A stretch of 64,000 bases of DNA, taken from Rhizobiales bacterium 64-17 (GTDB taxonomy: Bacteria; Pseudomonadota; Alphaproteobacteria; Rhizobiales; Xanthobacteraceae). The DNA is taken from assembly GCA_001899285.1 (NCBI GenBank), contig MKWA01000013.1, positions 28,336 to 92,335 of the forward strand, in the 5' to 3' direction. Below, piece by piece: positions 8,772 to 16,892 of this stretch (position 1 is its first letter; each line of letters begins with the position of its first letter). Under the pieces are notes generated by a model. That model worked only from the letters and a program-made list of their open reading frames with translations, ran no database searches and was not told the origin of the DNA. The translations under genes and the position numbers were made by a program.

Positions 8772-9021
8772 CGCATCCCTCCTGGACTGATTTTCGGATT
8801 GGTCGACCGACCGGCTGCGCCTCGCCGATTGAATCAAAGCGGACGCAATGATGGAACTTTAGGAAGGGTGTTCGCGGATTGTCAATGCGACGCCGGGCAG
8901 CGCATGCGGGACGTACGATGACAATCGAGATTGGCTATCGATCGATTTGCACGACCGCAGGATGCCTGCACTGCTCTGAGCATCAGGTCCCCGACAACGA
9001 TGGCTGCGTCCGACCTTGACG

Positions 9022-10527
9022 TTAAGGCTGCCTGCGCAGCAGCCGCCGATCGAAGTCCAACGGATAGCGATCGGCCTTCTCATAGGCTGAGAGGATGTCG
9101 GCTAGAAAACGGTCATTCCTGATCCGAATCTGTTTGGTGTCGGGAAGAAGCCGCTTTCGCGCAATTTCCGCTTCGGTCTTGAGCATGGTTTCCGACATCG
9201 TCAGCAGCTTGCCGCCGGAGACGACGATCGTTCCGTCGACCATCACCGTGTGTACGCCCTTGCCGGATTCGCTGTACACAAGCTGCCGAACGGCGCTGTT
9301 GAGCGGGCGATAGCTGGCATCGTCGAGATCGATCATCACGAGATCGGCGCGATAGCCGGGCCGGAGAAGGCCGAGTTCGTTCGACAATCCCAAGGCACGC
9401 GCGCCGCCGACGGTGGCGGCCTTGAATGCCTCCCGCGCCGCGCCGGTGTCGCCGGCATTCGAATACAGTCCCCAGAACAGGGCGAACATCTTCATCGACT
9501 GGAAGATGTTTTGCGCGTCGTTACCGCTGCAGTTGTCGCAGCCGAGGCCGATATTGGTTCCCGCATCGGCGTAGTCGACGATGGGTGCAAAGCCGTTGAG
9601 CAGCTTCATATTGCTGACCGGATTGCACGCGAGATTGGCTCGTGCCGCGCCGAGACGCTTGATTTCCGGGGTGCCGATCCAAACGCCATGGGCAATGGTC
9701 AGCCGCTCGTTCAACAGCCCCATCGCGTCGATGTGGGTTACGAGAGACCCTTCCGGATATTCCATCCGAGCGAGAACGGCCTGCGATCTCGCCTCGTAAG
9801 CGTGGGTAAAGACCTGAAGCCGATGTTGTCGCGAGAGGTCCGCAGTCCAGCGCAGCAAAGCGTCCGAGCAGCGCTGCGGCGCAGAAGGGCCGAGCGCCCA
9901 GTGCAGGCGGTCGTGACGGGAGGTGACGCGCTCACCGATCAACGCTTGCAGTGCCGTGGTGTCGGTCGCGTCCGGCAGTTGCGCTTTGACCGGCTCCGGA
10001 AGATCGCGCCAGAACGCGACGCAGTCGACAGCGGCGCGGTCAGCGTATTGCAAGGCCAGAACAACACGGATGCCGCTTTCGCTGTAAGCGCGCTGGATGC
10101 TGTCGAGTTGATCGCGATCCGCGTCGACAATCGAGACCATGTCCTGCACTGTGGTCATGCCGTTGAGGAGGCATTCGGCAGCACCAAGTCGGGTCCGCAA
10201 TCCGATATCTTCGTCGGGAGGGCGTTGATAATTGTGCGGGGCGCTATAGAGCTGCCATGCATCGAGCGGAAGCTGCTCGAACAGGCCGCGCAGCATCACG
10301 TCATGCGAATGATAGTGCGCGTTGATCAGGCCGGGGATGATCAGCTTGCCGCGGGCGTCGATAGTCGTGATGGCGGTGCTGCGGCGCGCCGACTGGGCGT
10401 CGTTGCCCGCGGCGACAATTCGTCCGCTTTCGATCAAAAGATCTGACGGCTCCGGCTGGTCGATATCGCCGTCGAGATCGAGCACGCGCCCGCCGGTGAT
10501 GAGGATCGGTTGACGCGGGTCGGACAT
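9022..10527 (-). CDS. amidohydrolase, TRZ/ATZ (chlorohydrolase/deaminase) family
   Basis: A 501-residue metal-dependent hydrolase with the barrel metal motif LIIPGLINAHYHSHDVMLRG, further metal ligands in VFTHAYEA and IAHGVWI, a conserved LGCDNCSGNDAQN segment, and the C-terminal GLLRPGYRADLVMIDLD typical of the AtzA/TrzN/guanine-deaminase group. The family removes amino groups or opens amide-type bonds on nitrogen heterocycles. It is the last gene of the minus-strand series M20 - gntR - ansA - pyrK - pyrD, separated from pyrD by 59 nt that hold a strong hairpin. Ring opening or deamination of a heterocycle is inferred from neighbours. Confidence 0.88.
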   Translation of the reverse strand: MSDPRQPILITGGRVLDLDGDIDQPEPSDLLIESGRIVAAGNDAQSARRSTAITTIDARGKLIIPGLINAHYHSHDVMLRGLFEQLPLDAWQLYSAPHNYQRPPDEDIGLRTRLGAAECLLNGMTTVQDMVSIVDADRDQLDSIQRAYSESGIRVVLALQYADRAAVDCVAFWRDLPEPVKAQLPDATDTTALQALIGERVTSRHDRLHWALGPSAPQRCSDALLRWTADLSRQHRLQVFTHAYEARSQAVLARMEYPEGSLVTHIDAMGLLNERLTIAHGVWIGTPEIKRLGAARANLACNPVSNMKLLNGFAPIVDYADAGTNIGLGCDNCSGNDAQNIFQSMKMFALFWGLYSNAGDTGAAREAFKAATVGGARALGLSNELGLLRPGYRADLVMIDLDDASYRPLNSAVRQLVYSESGKGVHTVMVDGTIVVSGGKLLTMSETMLKTEAEIARKRLLPDTKQIRIRNDRFLADILSAYEKADRYPLDFDRRLLRRQP

Positions 10528-10553
10528 TCTCGTTTCCGGTCAGGCAGGGAGGA

Positions 10554-10581
10554 GCGATCCGCCTCGGGCGAGGCGGATCGC
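10554..10581 (-). terminator. 13-bp perfect hairpin between pyrD-like and amidohydrolase genes
   Basis: GCGATCCGCCTCG (10554-10566) is the exact reverse complement of 10569-10581, with a 2-base loop as written. No T-tract follows on either strand. It may be a partial terminator, an mRNA-stabilising structure or a processing site in the operon. Confidence 0.5.
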
Positions 10582-10586
10582 GGTGG

Positions 10587-11543
10587 TTATGCGACAACGC
10601 GCTCGGGGACGACAAGCGCCGGCCGGTCCTCGTGTGCCGAGCCGACCAGCTCGTTCACGTCCGCGATGCCGTTTTCCTCGAGGAACCGGGTGAGCTCGCC
10701 GAGCGCGCGCGGGAGCGCCATCGGGTCGACATAGTTGATGGTGCCGAAGCCGACCGCGCGCGCACCGGCCGCCATGAACTCGATCACGTCGCGGAAATCC
10801 GTGACGCCGCCCATGCCGAAAATCGGAATCTGCACGGCGCGATAGACCTCCCAGACCATATAGACCGCGAGCGGCTTGATCGCGGCGCCCGACAGTGCGC
10901 CGATCTTGTTGCCGATCATCGGTTTGCGCGTCACATGATCGATGCACATGGCTCGCGGCGCATTGATCATCGAAATTGCGTCAGCGCCAGCAGCTTCGAC
11001 CGACTTCGCCACCTTGAGCAGCGAGGTGTAGTCCGGCGCGAGTTTGGCGATGACCGGCAGCCTGGTCTTGCTGCGCACATGCCTGACCAGCTTGTACGCC
11101 GAGTCCGGATCGTAACCGAAGTCGAGGCCGCCCTGCTTGAGGTTGGGACACGACAGATTAAGCTCGATGCCGGCGAACACGTTGAGCGAATCGCAGCGCT
11201 CGACGATTTCCACATATTCGTCTTCGGTTCGTCCGATCACGCTCTGGATGATCGGCAGCTTCAGCGTCTTCAGGATCGGCACGTCATGGGCGACGAAATG
11301 CTCCCATGTGTTGCACGGAATGCCGACCGAGCTGTGCAGGCCGGCCGTTGTTTCAAGCACGCGCGGCCCCGGATTGCCGGGCCATTTGTAATTGCGCACG
11401 GTCTTCGGCACCAGCACACCCATCGTTTCGACGGGGAAGAACTGGCTGAAGTTTCCATGATGACCGTATGTGCCGGACCCGACCGTCAGCGGGTTTTTCA
11501 TCTCGATTCCGGCGATCGTCACGCGAAGATTAGGCGCGGGCAT
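10587..11543 (-). CDS. dihydroorotate dehydrogenase class 1-like flavoprotein
   Basis: A 318-residue FMN barrel protein. KNPLTVGSGTYG lies at the start, ELNLSCPN carries the catalytic cysteine typical of class 1B PyrD and of the dihydropyrimidine dehydrogenase domain, and FGMGGVTDFRD and ARAVGFGT form the phosphate site. The start is the ATG at 11543, inside the end of the pyrK-like gene (14-nt overlap), rather than the open extension upstream. Alphaproteobacteria usually make orotate with the membrane class 2 enzyme. A 1B-type pair embedded in a catabolic cluster is therefore more likely to reduce or oxidise a heterocycle; this is inference. Confidence 0.87.
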   Translation of the reverse strand: MPAPNLRVTIAGIEMKNPLTVGSGTYGHHGNFSQFFPVETMGVLVPKTVRNYKWPGNPGPRVLETTAGLHSSVGIPCNTWEHFVAHDVPILKTLKLPIIQSVIGRTEDEYVEIVERCDSLNVFAGIELNLSCPNLKQGGLDFGYDPDSAYKLVRHVRSKTRLPVIAKLAPDYTSLLKVAKSVEAAGADAISMINAPRAMCIDHVTRKPMIGNKIGALSGAAIKPLAVYMVWEVYRAVQIPIFGMGGVTDFRDVIEFMAAGARAVGFGTINYVDPMALPRALGELTRFLEENGIADVNELVGSAHEDRPALVVPERVVA

Positions 11544-12327
11544 GGACGACCTCCCAGGTGTCGAAAACGGGACCGTAGTGACAGACCTCGCGGAAGGCGG
11601 TCTCCTTGCCTTCGCGGTCAAGATTCACGTCAATGACGCAGCCGTGGCAGTCGCCGAAGCCGCACGCCATGTGCTGCTCCATCGCGATTTCAGCCGGCAC
11701 GCCGCGCCGTTCGGCGAGCGCATGCACCGCGCGCGCCAGGCGGTTTGAACCGCAGACGTAGAACGCATCGAACGGATGCCGCTTGTCGAGACCGATGAGA
11801 TGGTCGGTCACCTGTGCGACGCTCGGCTCATCGTCGGTGTGGGTGATCACCGTACAGCCGCGTTCGCTGAAAATGTCGAGCCCGACGAGATTGGGCGTCG
11901 TGCGCGCGCTGAGCAGCGCATGGATGGCGATGCCGCGATCGGCCGCCGCGTCGACCAGGGTCGGCAGTGCGGCGATGCCGATGCCACGACCGATCACCGC
12001 GATATGTTTCGCCTGCGCGGGAAGTTTGAAGCCGCGACCGAGCGGTCCGATCACGTCGCAAACGCCGCCTTCCGGCAAGGCCGAGGTCATCAGCCGGGTG
12101 CCGTCGCCGATCACCTTGTAGGCGACCTGCAGACGGCGGCGGTCCGGGCTGACCCGATACACGCTGAATGGCCGGCGCAGATAAGGCGTGAGCCCGGGGA
12201 TACGGATATTGACGAACTGACCTGGCGCGAGAGGGCCGGCGATGGTCGGCGCTTCGACCTCGATCAGCCAGTAATCGCCCGTAAGCGGGCGATTCCACAC
12301 GACAGGAGCATTGACCTGTTGGAGCAA
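11530..12327 (-). CDS. PyrK-like FAD/[2Fe-2S] electron-transfer subunit
   Basis: A 265-residue ferredoxin-reductase-type protein. It has an FAD-binding RRPFSVYRVS motif, an NAD-binding IAVIGRGIGIAALP segment and the C-terminal 2Fe-2S cluster cysteines in ACGFGDCHGC plus a later EVCHYG. It would pass electrons between NAD(H) and the PyrD-like partner, whose gene overlaps it. The preferred start is TTG 12327, preceded by GGAGG at about 7 nt. The frame is open a further 19 codons to TTG 12384, but that region holds the operator-like element at 12358-12374. Confidence 0.86.
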   Translation of the reverse strand: MLQQVNAPVVWNRPLTGDYWLIEVEAPTIAGPLAPGQFVNIRIPGLTPYLRRPFSVYRVSPDRRRLQVAYKVIGDGTRLMTSALPEGGVCDVIGPLGRGFKLPAQAKHIAVIGRGIGIAALPTLVDAAADRGIAIHALLSARTTPNLVGLDIFSERGCTVITHTDDEPSVAQVTDHLIGLDKRHPFDAFYVCGSNRLARAVHALAERRGVPAEIAMEQHMACGFGDCHGCVIDVNLDREGKETAFREVCHYGPVFDTWEVVHARA

Positions 12328-12357
12328 GGCGGCTCCTCCACTGCGATGACGAGAGAA

Positions 12358-12374
12358 ATTGGATACAAAAATAC
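12358..12374. promoter_or_regulatory. GntR-type operator candidate, copy 1
   Basis: ATTGGATACAAAAATAC here matches 16 of 17 bases with ATTGGATACAATAATAC at 15405-15421 in the divergent promoter region of the same locus. It lies in the 57-nt gap between the asparaginase stop and the PyrK-like start, so it could control an internal promoter for pyrK-pyrD. Binding by the GntR protein encoded at 13461-14144 is inferred. Confidence 0.5.
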
Positions 12375-12384
12375 GATTGCCCAA

Positions 12385-13407
12385 TCAAGTCCCATTTGCA
12401 GGGGTCAGCTCGCCGGCGACAGGGACGGCGACGGCCGCAGCGACGTCGTCCGCGGGACACCGCTGGCACGACAGCGTGTGCAGTTTGGCCAGAGCGGCTT
12501 CCGGTGTGAGATCCCGGCCATTCAGCACCCCGCAATCGGCGAGTTGGCGTCCTGTTTCATAGAGTGCCGGGTTCAATGTGCCGTGTGGGCACTGAGAAAT
12601 GCCGAGAAGGGGGATGCGATCCGCGCTGATTGCCGTCAGGGCGTGCCGGATCGCGGGATTGGCCGTGGGACCGGTTCCGGCACCGTGGAGCCCGAGCACG
12701 AGACCGGCCCGATGGTGATCGGCGGCCGCGCGCAACAGCGAGGCGTCGATGCCCGGAAACAGCGTGACGATGGCCGCACGATCGGTGACGATCGCCGGTG
12801 GTGGATCGCACCGCGGCGTGGTCGGCGCAAGCAAGGTTGAGGTGTCGATGTCCACAGAACCGTTGACGTGGGCGAGGCGCGGCCAGTGCGGCGATCGGAA
12901 TCCATCGCCGGGCTGCGTGCTCCATTTGCGGGCGCGATTACCGCGCAGGAGCACACCGTCAAAGAAAATACAGACCTCGCGCACCGGCGTCGTCGCGCAG
13001 GCGAACGCGCCTTGCAGATTGCGCTCGCCGTCGCTCGTCGGCATCGCGAACGGGATTTGCGCGCCGGTCAGGATCACCGCCTTATTGAGTCCGGCAAGCA
13101 GAAACGACAACGCGCTCGCGGTATAAGCCAGCGTGTCGGTCCCGTGCAGGATCACGGCGGCGTCGAAATGATCGCGCTCCGCCCATAGCAGATCCGCAAG
13201 CCGATGCCATGTGTGCGGGCTGGCATTGGCGCTGTCGATCAGCGGATCGAGCGTGATGAGGCGATGGCGTGCGCCGGTGCCGTGATGTTTGACGATCAGC
13301 CTGCCAATGTCGTCGGCAAATCGCGCGCTCGGCACGAAGCCATTCGCGCTCGGCACCATGCCGATGGTGCCGCCTGCATAGATGATCAGGATCCGGCGAT
13401 GACTCAT
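12385..13407 (-). CDS. L-asparaginase-like amidohydrolase
   Basis: A 340-residue protein of the asparaginase/glutaminase family. The N-terminal catalytic threonine lies in IIYAGGTIGM; the second active-site block is VILHGTDTLAYTASALSF, and the family segment VILTGAQIPFAMP follows. The C-terminal half is degenerate (VLGLHGAGTGP, GISQCPHGT) but complete. No signal peptide is visible, so it is a cytoplasmic type I-like enzyme. It lies between the GntR regulator and the PyrK/PyrD pair, which suggests release of ammonia from an acyclic amide intermediate rather than bulk asparagine use; that is inference. Confidence 0.88.
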   Translation of the reverse strand: MSHRRILIIYAGGTIGMVPSANGFVPSARFADDIGRLIVKHHGTGARHRLITLDPLIDSANASPHTWHRLADLLWAERDHFDAAVILHGTDTLAYTASALSFLLAGLNKAVILTGAQIPFAMPTSDGERNLQGAFACATTPVREVCIFFDGVLLRGNRARKWSTQPGDGFRSPHWPRLAHVNGSVDIDTSTLLAPTTPRCDPPPAIVTDRAAIVTLFPGIDASLLRAAADHHRAGLVLGLHGAGTGPTANPAIRHALTAISADRIPLLGISQCPHGTLNPALYETGRQLADCGVLNGRDLTPEAALAKLHTLSCQRCPADDVAAAVAVPVAGELTPANGT

Positions 13408-13460
13408 GGAACAGGATCAGATGGCCGCGGTCCGCTGCGGCGTGCGCGATCGGCAACCGA

Positions 13461-14144
13461 TCAGGTCAGATTGGCGATCTTTTCGACATTGGCGAGTGCG
13501 TGAGCGCGAACCGTCTGCTCGACGACATCCGGATTGCCAGACGCAACCGCGTCGATGATCTTTTGATGTTCGTGGCCAGGAATTTCCAGTTCCTGCTGCT
13601 CCGCGTGGTGCCGGCGGAAATAAGGCCGCAGCATCATGCGGATGCGCTCGGTCTGGCGCATCAGCAGCGGACGGCGGCTCAATGACGTCAGATAATTGTG
13701 AAAATCGTCGTGCCGCGTGATCCAGTTCGGCAGATCGTTGACGGCGCGATCCATCCGCTCGCGCAGATGAACGAACTCCTCCATCTCGGCGTCGCCGATA
13801 TGCGCCAGCGCGAGCCGCGCGCCCAGTGCTTCCAGAACGGCGCGCATCTCGATGAGCTGGATAACGTCGTCGTGCGAATATTCGGCAACGGTCGCGCCGC
13901 GATTGGCATAGATGGTGACGGCGCCGTCGCCTTCGAGCCGCCGCAACGCATCGCGCACCGGCATGCGCGAAATACCCAGCGCCTCGGCGACCGATTCACT
14001 GGGGACGCGCATCCCCGGCGCGAGTTCACCGGAGAGGATTCCCTGGAGGATATAGTTATAGGCCTGTTCGACCGGCGACAGGGTCTTGTTCTCAAGAACC
14101 CAAGCGGTAGCACGAGCCGGTGCCGCTCTCTTTGCCTGCGTCAT
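13461..14144 (-). CDS. GntR family regulator, FCD (FadR) subgroup
   Basis: A 227-residue regulator. The winged-helix domain (residues ~20-85) contains ILSGELAPGMRVPSESVAEA, ISRMPVRDALRRLEGDG and the wing ANRGATVAEYS. The FCD effector domain (~95-220) has metal-ligand-type residues in RHDDFHNYL, FRRHHAEQQ and EHQKIIDAVASGN. The FCD subgroup typically senses carboxylic acids and represses catabolic operons. It sits between the M20 and asparaginase genes and probably binds the two related elements at 12358 and 15405. Confidence 0.92.
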   Translation of the reverse strand: MTQAKRAAPARATAWVLENKTLSPVEQAYNYILQGILSGELAPGMRVPSESVAEALGISRMPVRDALRRLEGDGAVTIYANRGATVAEYSHDDVIQLIEMRAVLEALGARLALAHIGDAEMEEFVHLRERMDRAVNDLPNWITRHDDFHNYLTSLSRRPLLMRQTERIRMMLRPYFRRHHAEQQELEIPGHEHQKIIDAVASGNPDVVEQTVRAHALANVEKIANLT

Positions 14145-14178
14145 GGTTTCCGTGGCCCGTTACCGTCGCTCATGGGTA

Positions 14179-15339
14179 TCAGCGTGTGGGACACACACAT
14201 TGACGAATCAACTGATAGTAGACGTTGGCCATGGCGACGAGGTCGGAAATCAGGGCCTGCTCCTCGCTCGAATGGAATTGGTCGACTTCGCCCGGCCCCA
14301 ACATAATGGCTTCTATCCCCCGGCGCGAGAAATAGCCCGCATCCAGTGCGAAGTTACAGTGGAAAGTCTTCGGCTCTCCCAGACCCGCTGCGGCAAATGC
14401 GGCGCGCAACTGACTGAAGAAGACGCCGTCCAGTGACAGCTCATTGGGGTACATAACAGGCCCCCGCTCGAAGCTGAGTGACCATGGCTTGCCGAGCGTC
14501 AGCGGCTTGGTAATCGCCTCGTAGGCCGCCTCCGGCGTCTCGCCGGGGAGGAGACGCCGGTCGAACCTGATGCGGACCCGGTCGGGAACGGTATGCGTCG
14601 CCTTCGGCGAACTGTCGATCGCGGTCGGCGTCAGCGTGGCGGGGCCGAAAGCCGGGTGATCGGGCACACCGAGGTCCAAGGTTTCGAGCTTTTGCAGGAT
14701 GCGCTGCGCGCCGGTGATGGCATTGACGCCGTGCCAGGGCGTCGAACTGTGTGACGCCTTGCCTTCGACGATGACATCGAAGTCGACTCGGCCTTTGTTG
14801 CCGATGGCGACGCTGCTGTCGGTCCCGATGCAGACGACCACCGCGCTGGGCGTTTCGTCGAGAGACGCCATCACACTCTCAACGGCGTCGTGGCGTCCGG
14901 TTTCGCCGGCGGTGGTCAAGGCGACAATGAGCCGACCCTCGAGCTTTCCATCCTTGAGAGTTTGACCGATGGCCCCGAACAAGGCTGCCAGCGCGGTCTT
15001 CTGCTCGGCGACGCCGCGCCCGCGCACGGCTTTGCCACGCGGCGTGTCGACGATCGACGGTGAAAACGGATCGGTCATCGCCGCGCCGGGATGCGTCATC
15101 GCATAGGCAACGAACAGAAGGCAGCGCCCGGTGTTCTTCGGGCCGGCTTCGAGAATGAGATTGCCCATGCCGTCATAGCGATAGGTCGCTTTCATCGCGT
15201 CGAGCATGGGTGCCGCGCAGTCGCGGATGAAAGACTTCACCGCCGGATCGCTCTCATGCAGATCGGATTGCTGGCTCGGATAAGCGATGAAAGTCTTCAG
15301 CCAGTCGACCAGGTGTTGTTCTGACAAATAGTCGGTCAC
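14179..15339 (-). CDS. M20 family metallo-amidohydrolase/peptidase
   Basis: A 386-residue member of the ArgE/DapE/M20 family, which hydrolyses N-acyl or N-carbamoyl amino acids with two metal ions. Landmarks are the metal-site region FVAYAMTHPG, GRGVAEQKTALAALF, TTAGETGRHDAV, the dimerisation-domain segment KASHSSTPWHGVNAI, and a C-terminal GPGEVDQFHSSEEQ. The first metal motif reads YAMTHPG rather than the usual GHxDVVP type, so the metal site is atypical. The preferred start is GTG 15339; the frame extends to TTG 15384. It faces the MFS gene across a 179-bp regulatory region. Confidence 0.84.
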   Translation of the reverse strand: MTDYLSEQHLVDWLKTFIAYPSQQSDLHESDPAVKSFIRDCAAPMLDAMKATYRYDGMGNLILEAGPKNTGRCLLFVAYAMTHPGAAMTDPFSPSIVDTPRGKAVRGRGVAEQKTALAALFGAIGQTLKDGKLEGRLIVALTTAGETGRHDAVESVMASLDETPSAVVVCIGTDSSVAIGNKGRVDFDVIVEGKASHSSTPWHGVNAITGAQRILQKLETLDLGVPDHPAFGPATLTPTAIDSSPKATHTVPDRVRIRFDRRLLPGETPEAAYEAITKPLTLGKPWSLSFERGPVMYPNELSLDGVFFSQLRAAFAAAGLGEPKTFHCNFALDAGYFSRRGIEAIMLGPGEVDQFHSSEEQALISDLVAMANVYYQLIRQCVCPTR

Positions 15340-15399
15340 GAGTTCCCACCGAATTGCTGCACTGCGAGGCAGCGTCTTGGACAAAGTTTAGGCTTGCGC

Positions 15400-15429
15400 G
15401 GATAATTGGATACAATAATACTATTATCC
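15400..15429. promoter_or_regulatory. GntR-type operator candidate, copy 2, in the divergent promoter region
   Basis: A 30-bp imperfect inverted repeat whose outer arms GGATAAT and ATTATCC are perfect. It contains the 17-mer ATTGGATACAATAATAC (15405-15421) shared with the element at 12358. It lies between the M20 gene (minus) and the MFS gene (plus), in a locally AT-rich stretch, and could control both arms of the locus. Confidence 0.6.
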
Positions 15430-15518
15430 GTTGCAAGGGAAGGGCAGGTTTTCGGAGACGTCCCTTCGAAAACAAAAACCGAAACGAGCCCGAGGGGCCG
15501 ACGGATAGGGGAAGCGTT

Positions 15519-16799
15519 ATGAGCAGTTCGACTGATACGGGCCGCGCGGTAGACGCTGCGGACAATCACTCCATCTTCGATTTCTATCGAACGATGAACA
15601 CCAAGGGCCGGCGCACATTCTGGGCGTGCACCGCCGGCTGGACCCTCGACGGCATGGATTTCATGCTGTTTCCGCTTGTCATCGGCACGCTGGTCGCGGT
15701 GTTTCACAGCGATCTGAAGACGATGGGCGGCATCGTTTCGCTCACGGTTCTTTGCAGCGCCGCCGGTGGCTGGCTCGCCGGCTTCCTCGCCGATCGCATC
15801 GGCCGCGTGCGCACGATGCAGATCACGATTCTGCTGTTCTCGGTGGGCAGCCTGCTGTCGGCGTTCGCGCAGGACGTGACGCAACTCACCATTTTCCGCG
15901 CGATCCTGGGCATCGGCTTTGGCGGTGAAGCGGCTGTCGCGGCTGTTGCGCTGTCCGAAGTGGTCGCGGCCAAGCATCGTGGTCGCGCGATCGGCTTCTA
16001 TCAGTCGAGCTACGCTGTCGGCTGGGGGCTCGCGATCATCGTCCAGGCGATAACATTCATCTATTTCCCGCCTGAGACGGCGTGGCGTGTGATGTTCGGC
16101 ATCGGTGCGCTTCCGGCGCTGCTGATCTTCTTCATTCGCCGCAATGTCGAGGAATCGGCCATCTCGGTCGCAGCCCGCCAGAACAAGGAAGGCTCGTCGT
16201 TCTTCGAGATCTTTTCCGCGTCGAATATTCGTGCGCTGATCACCGGTTCGCTGCTGACCATCGGCGCGCAGGGCGGTTTCTACGCGCTTATGACCTGGGT
16301 GCCGCAGTTCCTGCGCGCTGAACGCAAGATTTCGATTCTCGCGTCGACGCCTTATCTGCTCGCGCTGATCACGGGATGCTGGGTCGGCTATGCGACCGGT
16401 GGCTGGCTGTCGGACCGGTTTGGCCGGCGGCCGGTGTTCCTGCTGTTCTCCGCTTGTGCGGCGGCCGCGGTTTACATCTACACTCATCTGCATCTGTCCG
16501 ATGCCGAAGTGTTGCTGCTCGGCTTCCCGCTCGGCTTCTTCGCCGTCGGTTATTACTCGGCGCTGATGGCCTGCCTGAATGAAATCTTCCCGACCCGCGT
16601 GCGCGGTGCCGGAGTGGGCTTCACCTACAATGCAGGCCGTGCAGTCGGTGGTTTGTTCCCGTATCTCGTGGGTGTTGTGACGGCGATAACCACACTGTCG
16701 AACGCGATCAGCATCTTCGCGCTCACTTCCTACGGCATCGTATTTCTCACGGCACTCTTACTGCTGCGCGAAACCAAGGGCGTTTCGCTTCAGTCCTGA
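15519..16799 (+). CDS. MFS transporter, aromatic/organic-acid type
   Basis: A 426-residue major-facilitator permease with 12 predicted hydrophobic segments. The cytoplasmic loop 2-3 motif is GFLADRIGRVRTMQ, with its repeat at GGWLSDRFGRRPVF. An early DGMDFMLFPLVIG resembles the DG..D motif of the AAHS aromatic acid:H+ symporters. The start is the ATG at 15519. It is the first plus-strand gene of the divergent locus and probably imports the substrate or an intermediate. A strong hairpin follows at 16830-16863. Confidence 0.9.
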   Translation: MSSSTDTGRAVDAADNHSIFDFYRTMNTKGRRTFWACTAGWTLDGMDFMLFPLVIGTLVAVFHSDLKTMGGIVSLTVLCSAAGGWLAGFLADRIGRVRTMQITILLFSVGSLLSAFAQDVTQLTIFRAILGIGFGGEAAVAAVALSEVVAAKHRGRAIGFYQSSYAVGWGLAIIVQAITFIYFPPETAWRVMFGIGALPALLIFFIRRNVEESAISVAARQNKEGSSFFEIFSASNIRALITGSLLTIGAQGGFYALMTWVPQFLRAERKISILASTPYLLALITGCWVGYATGGWLSDRFGRRPVFLLFSACAAAAVYIYTHLHLSDAEVLLLGFPLGFFAVGYYSALMACLNEIFPTRVRGAGVGFTYNAGRAVGGLFPYLVGVVTAITTLSNAISIFALTSYGIVFLTALLLLRETKGVSLQS

Positions 16800-16829
16800 C
16801 GTGATCCCCCACTGAAGCTGCGCCTTCAA

Positions 16830-16863
16830 ACGGCGGACCGGAGAAGTTGCTTCGGTCCGCCGT
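16830..16863 (+). terminator. hairpin after the MFS gene
   Basis: ACGGCGGACC (16830-16839) pairs with GGTCCGCCGT (16854-16863), with an inner GAAG/CTTC stem around a TTG loop. It lies 30 nt after the MFS stop and 30 nt before the molybdenum hydroxylase gene. No U-tract follows, so it may only partly terminate transcription. Confidence 0.5.
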
Positions 16864-16892
16864 GGTTCCTGTGAGGAAAATAGTAGTCGCCG

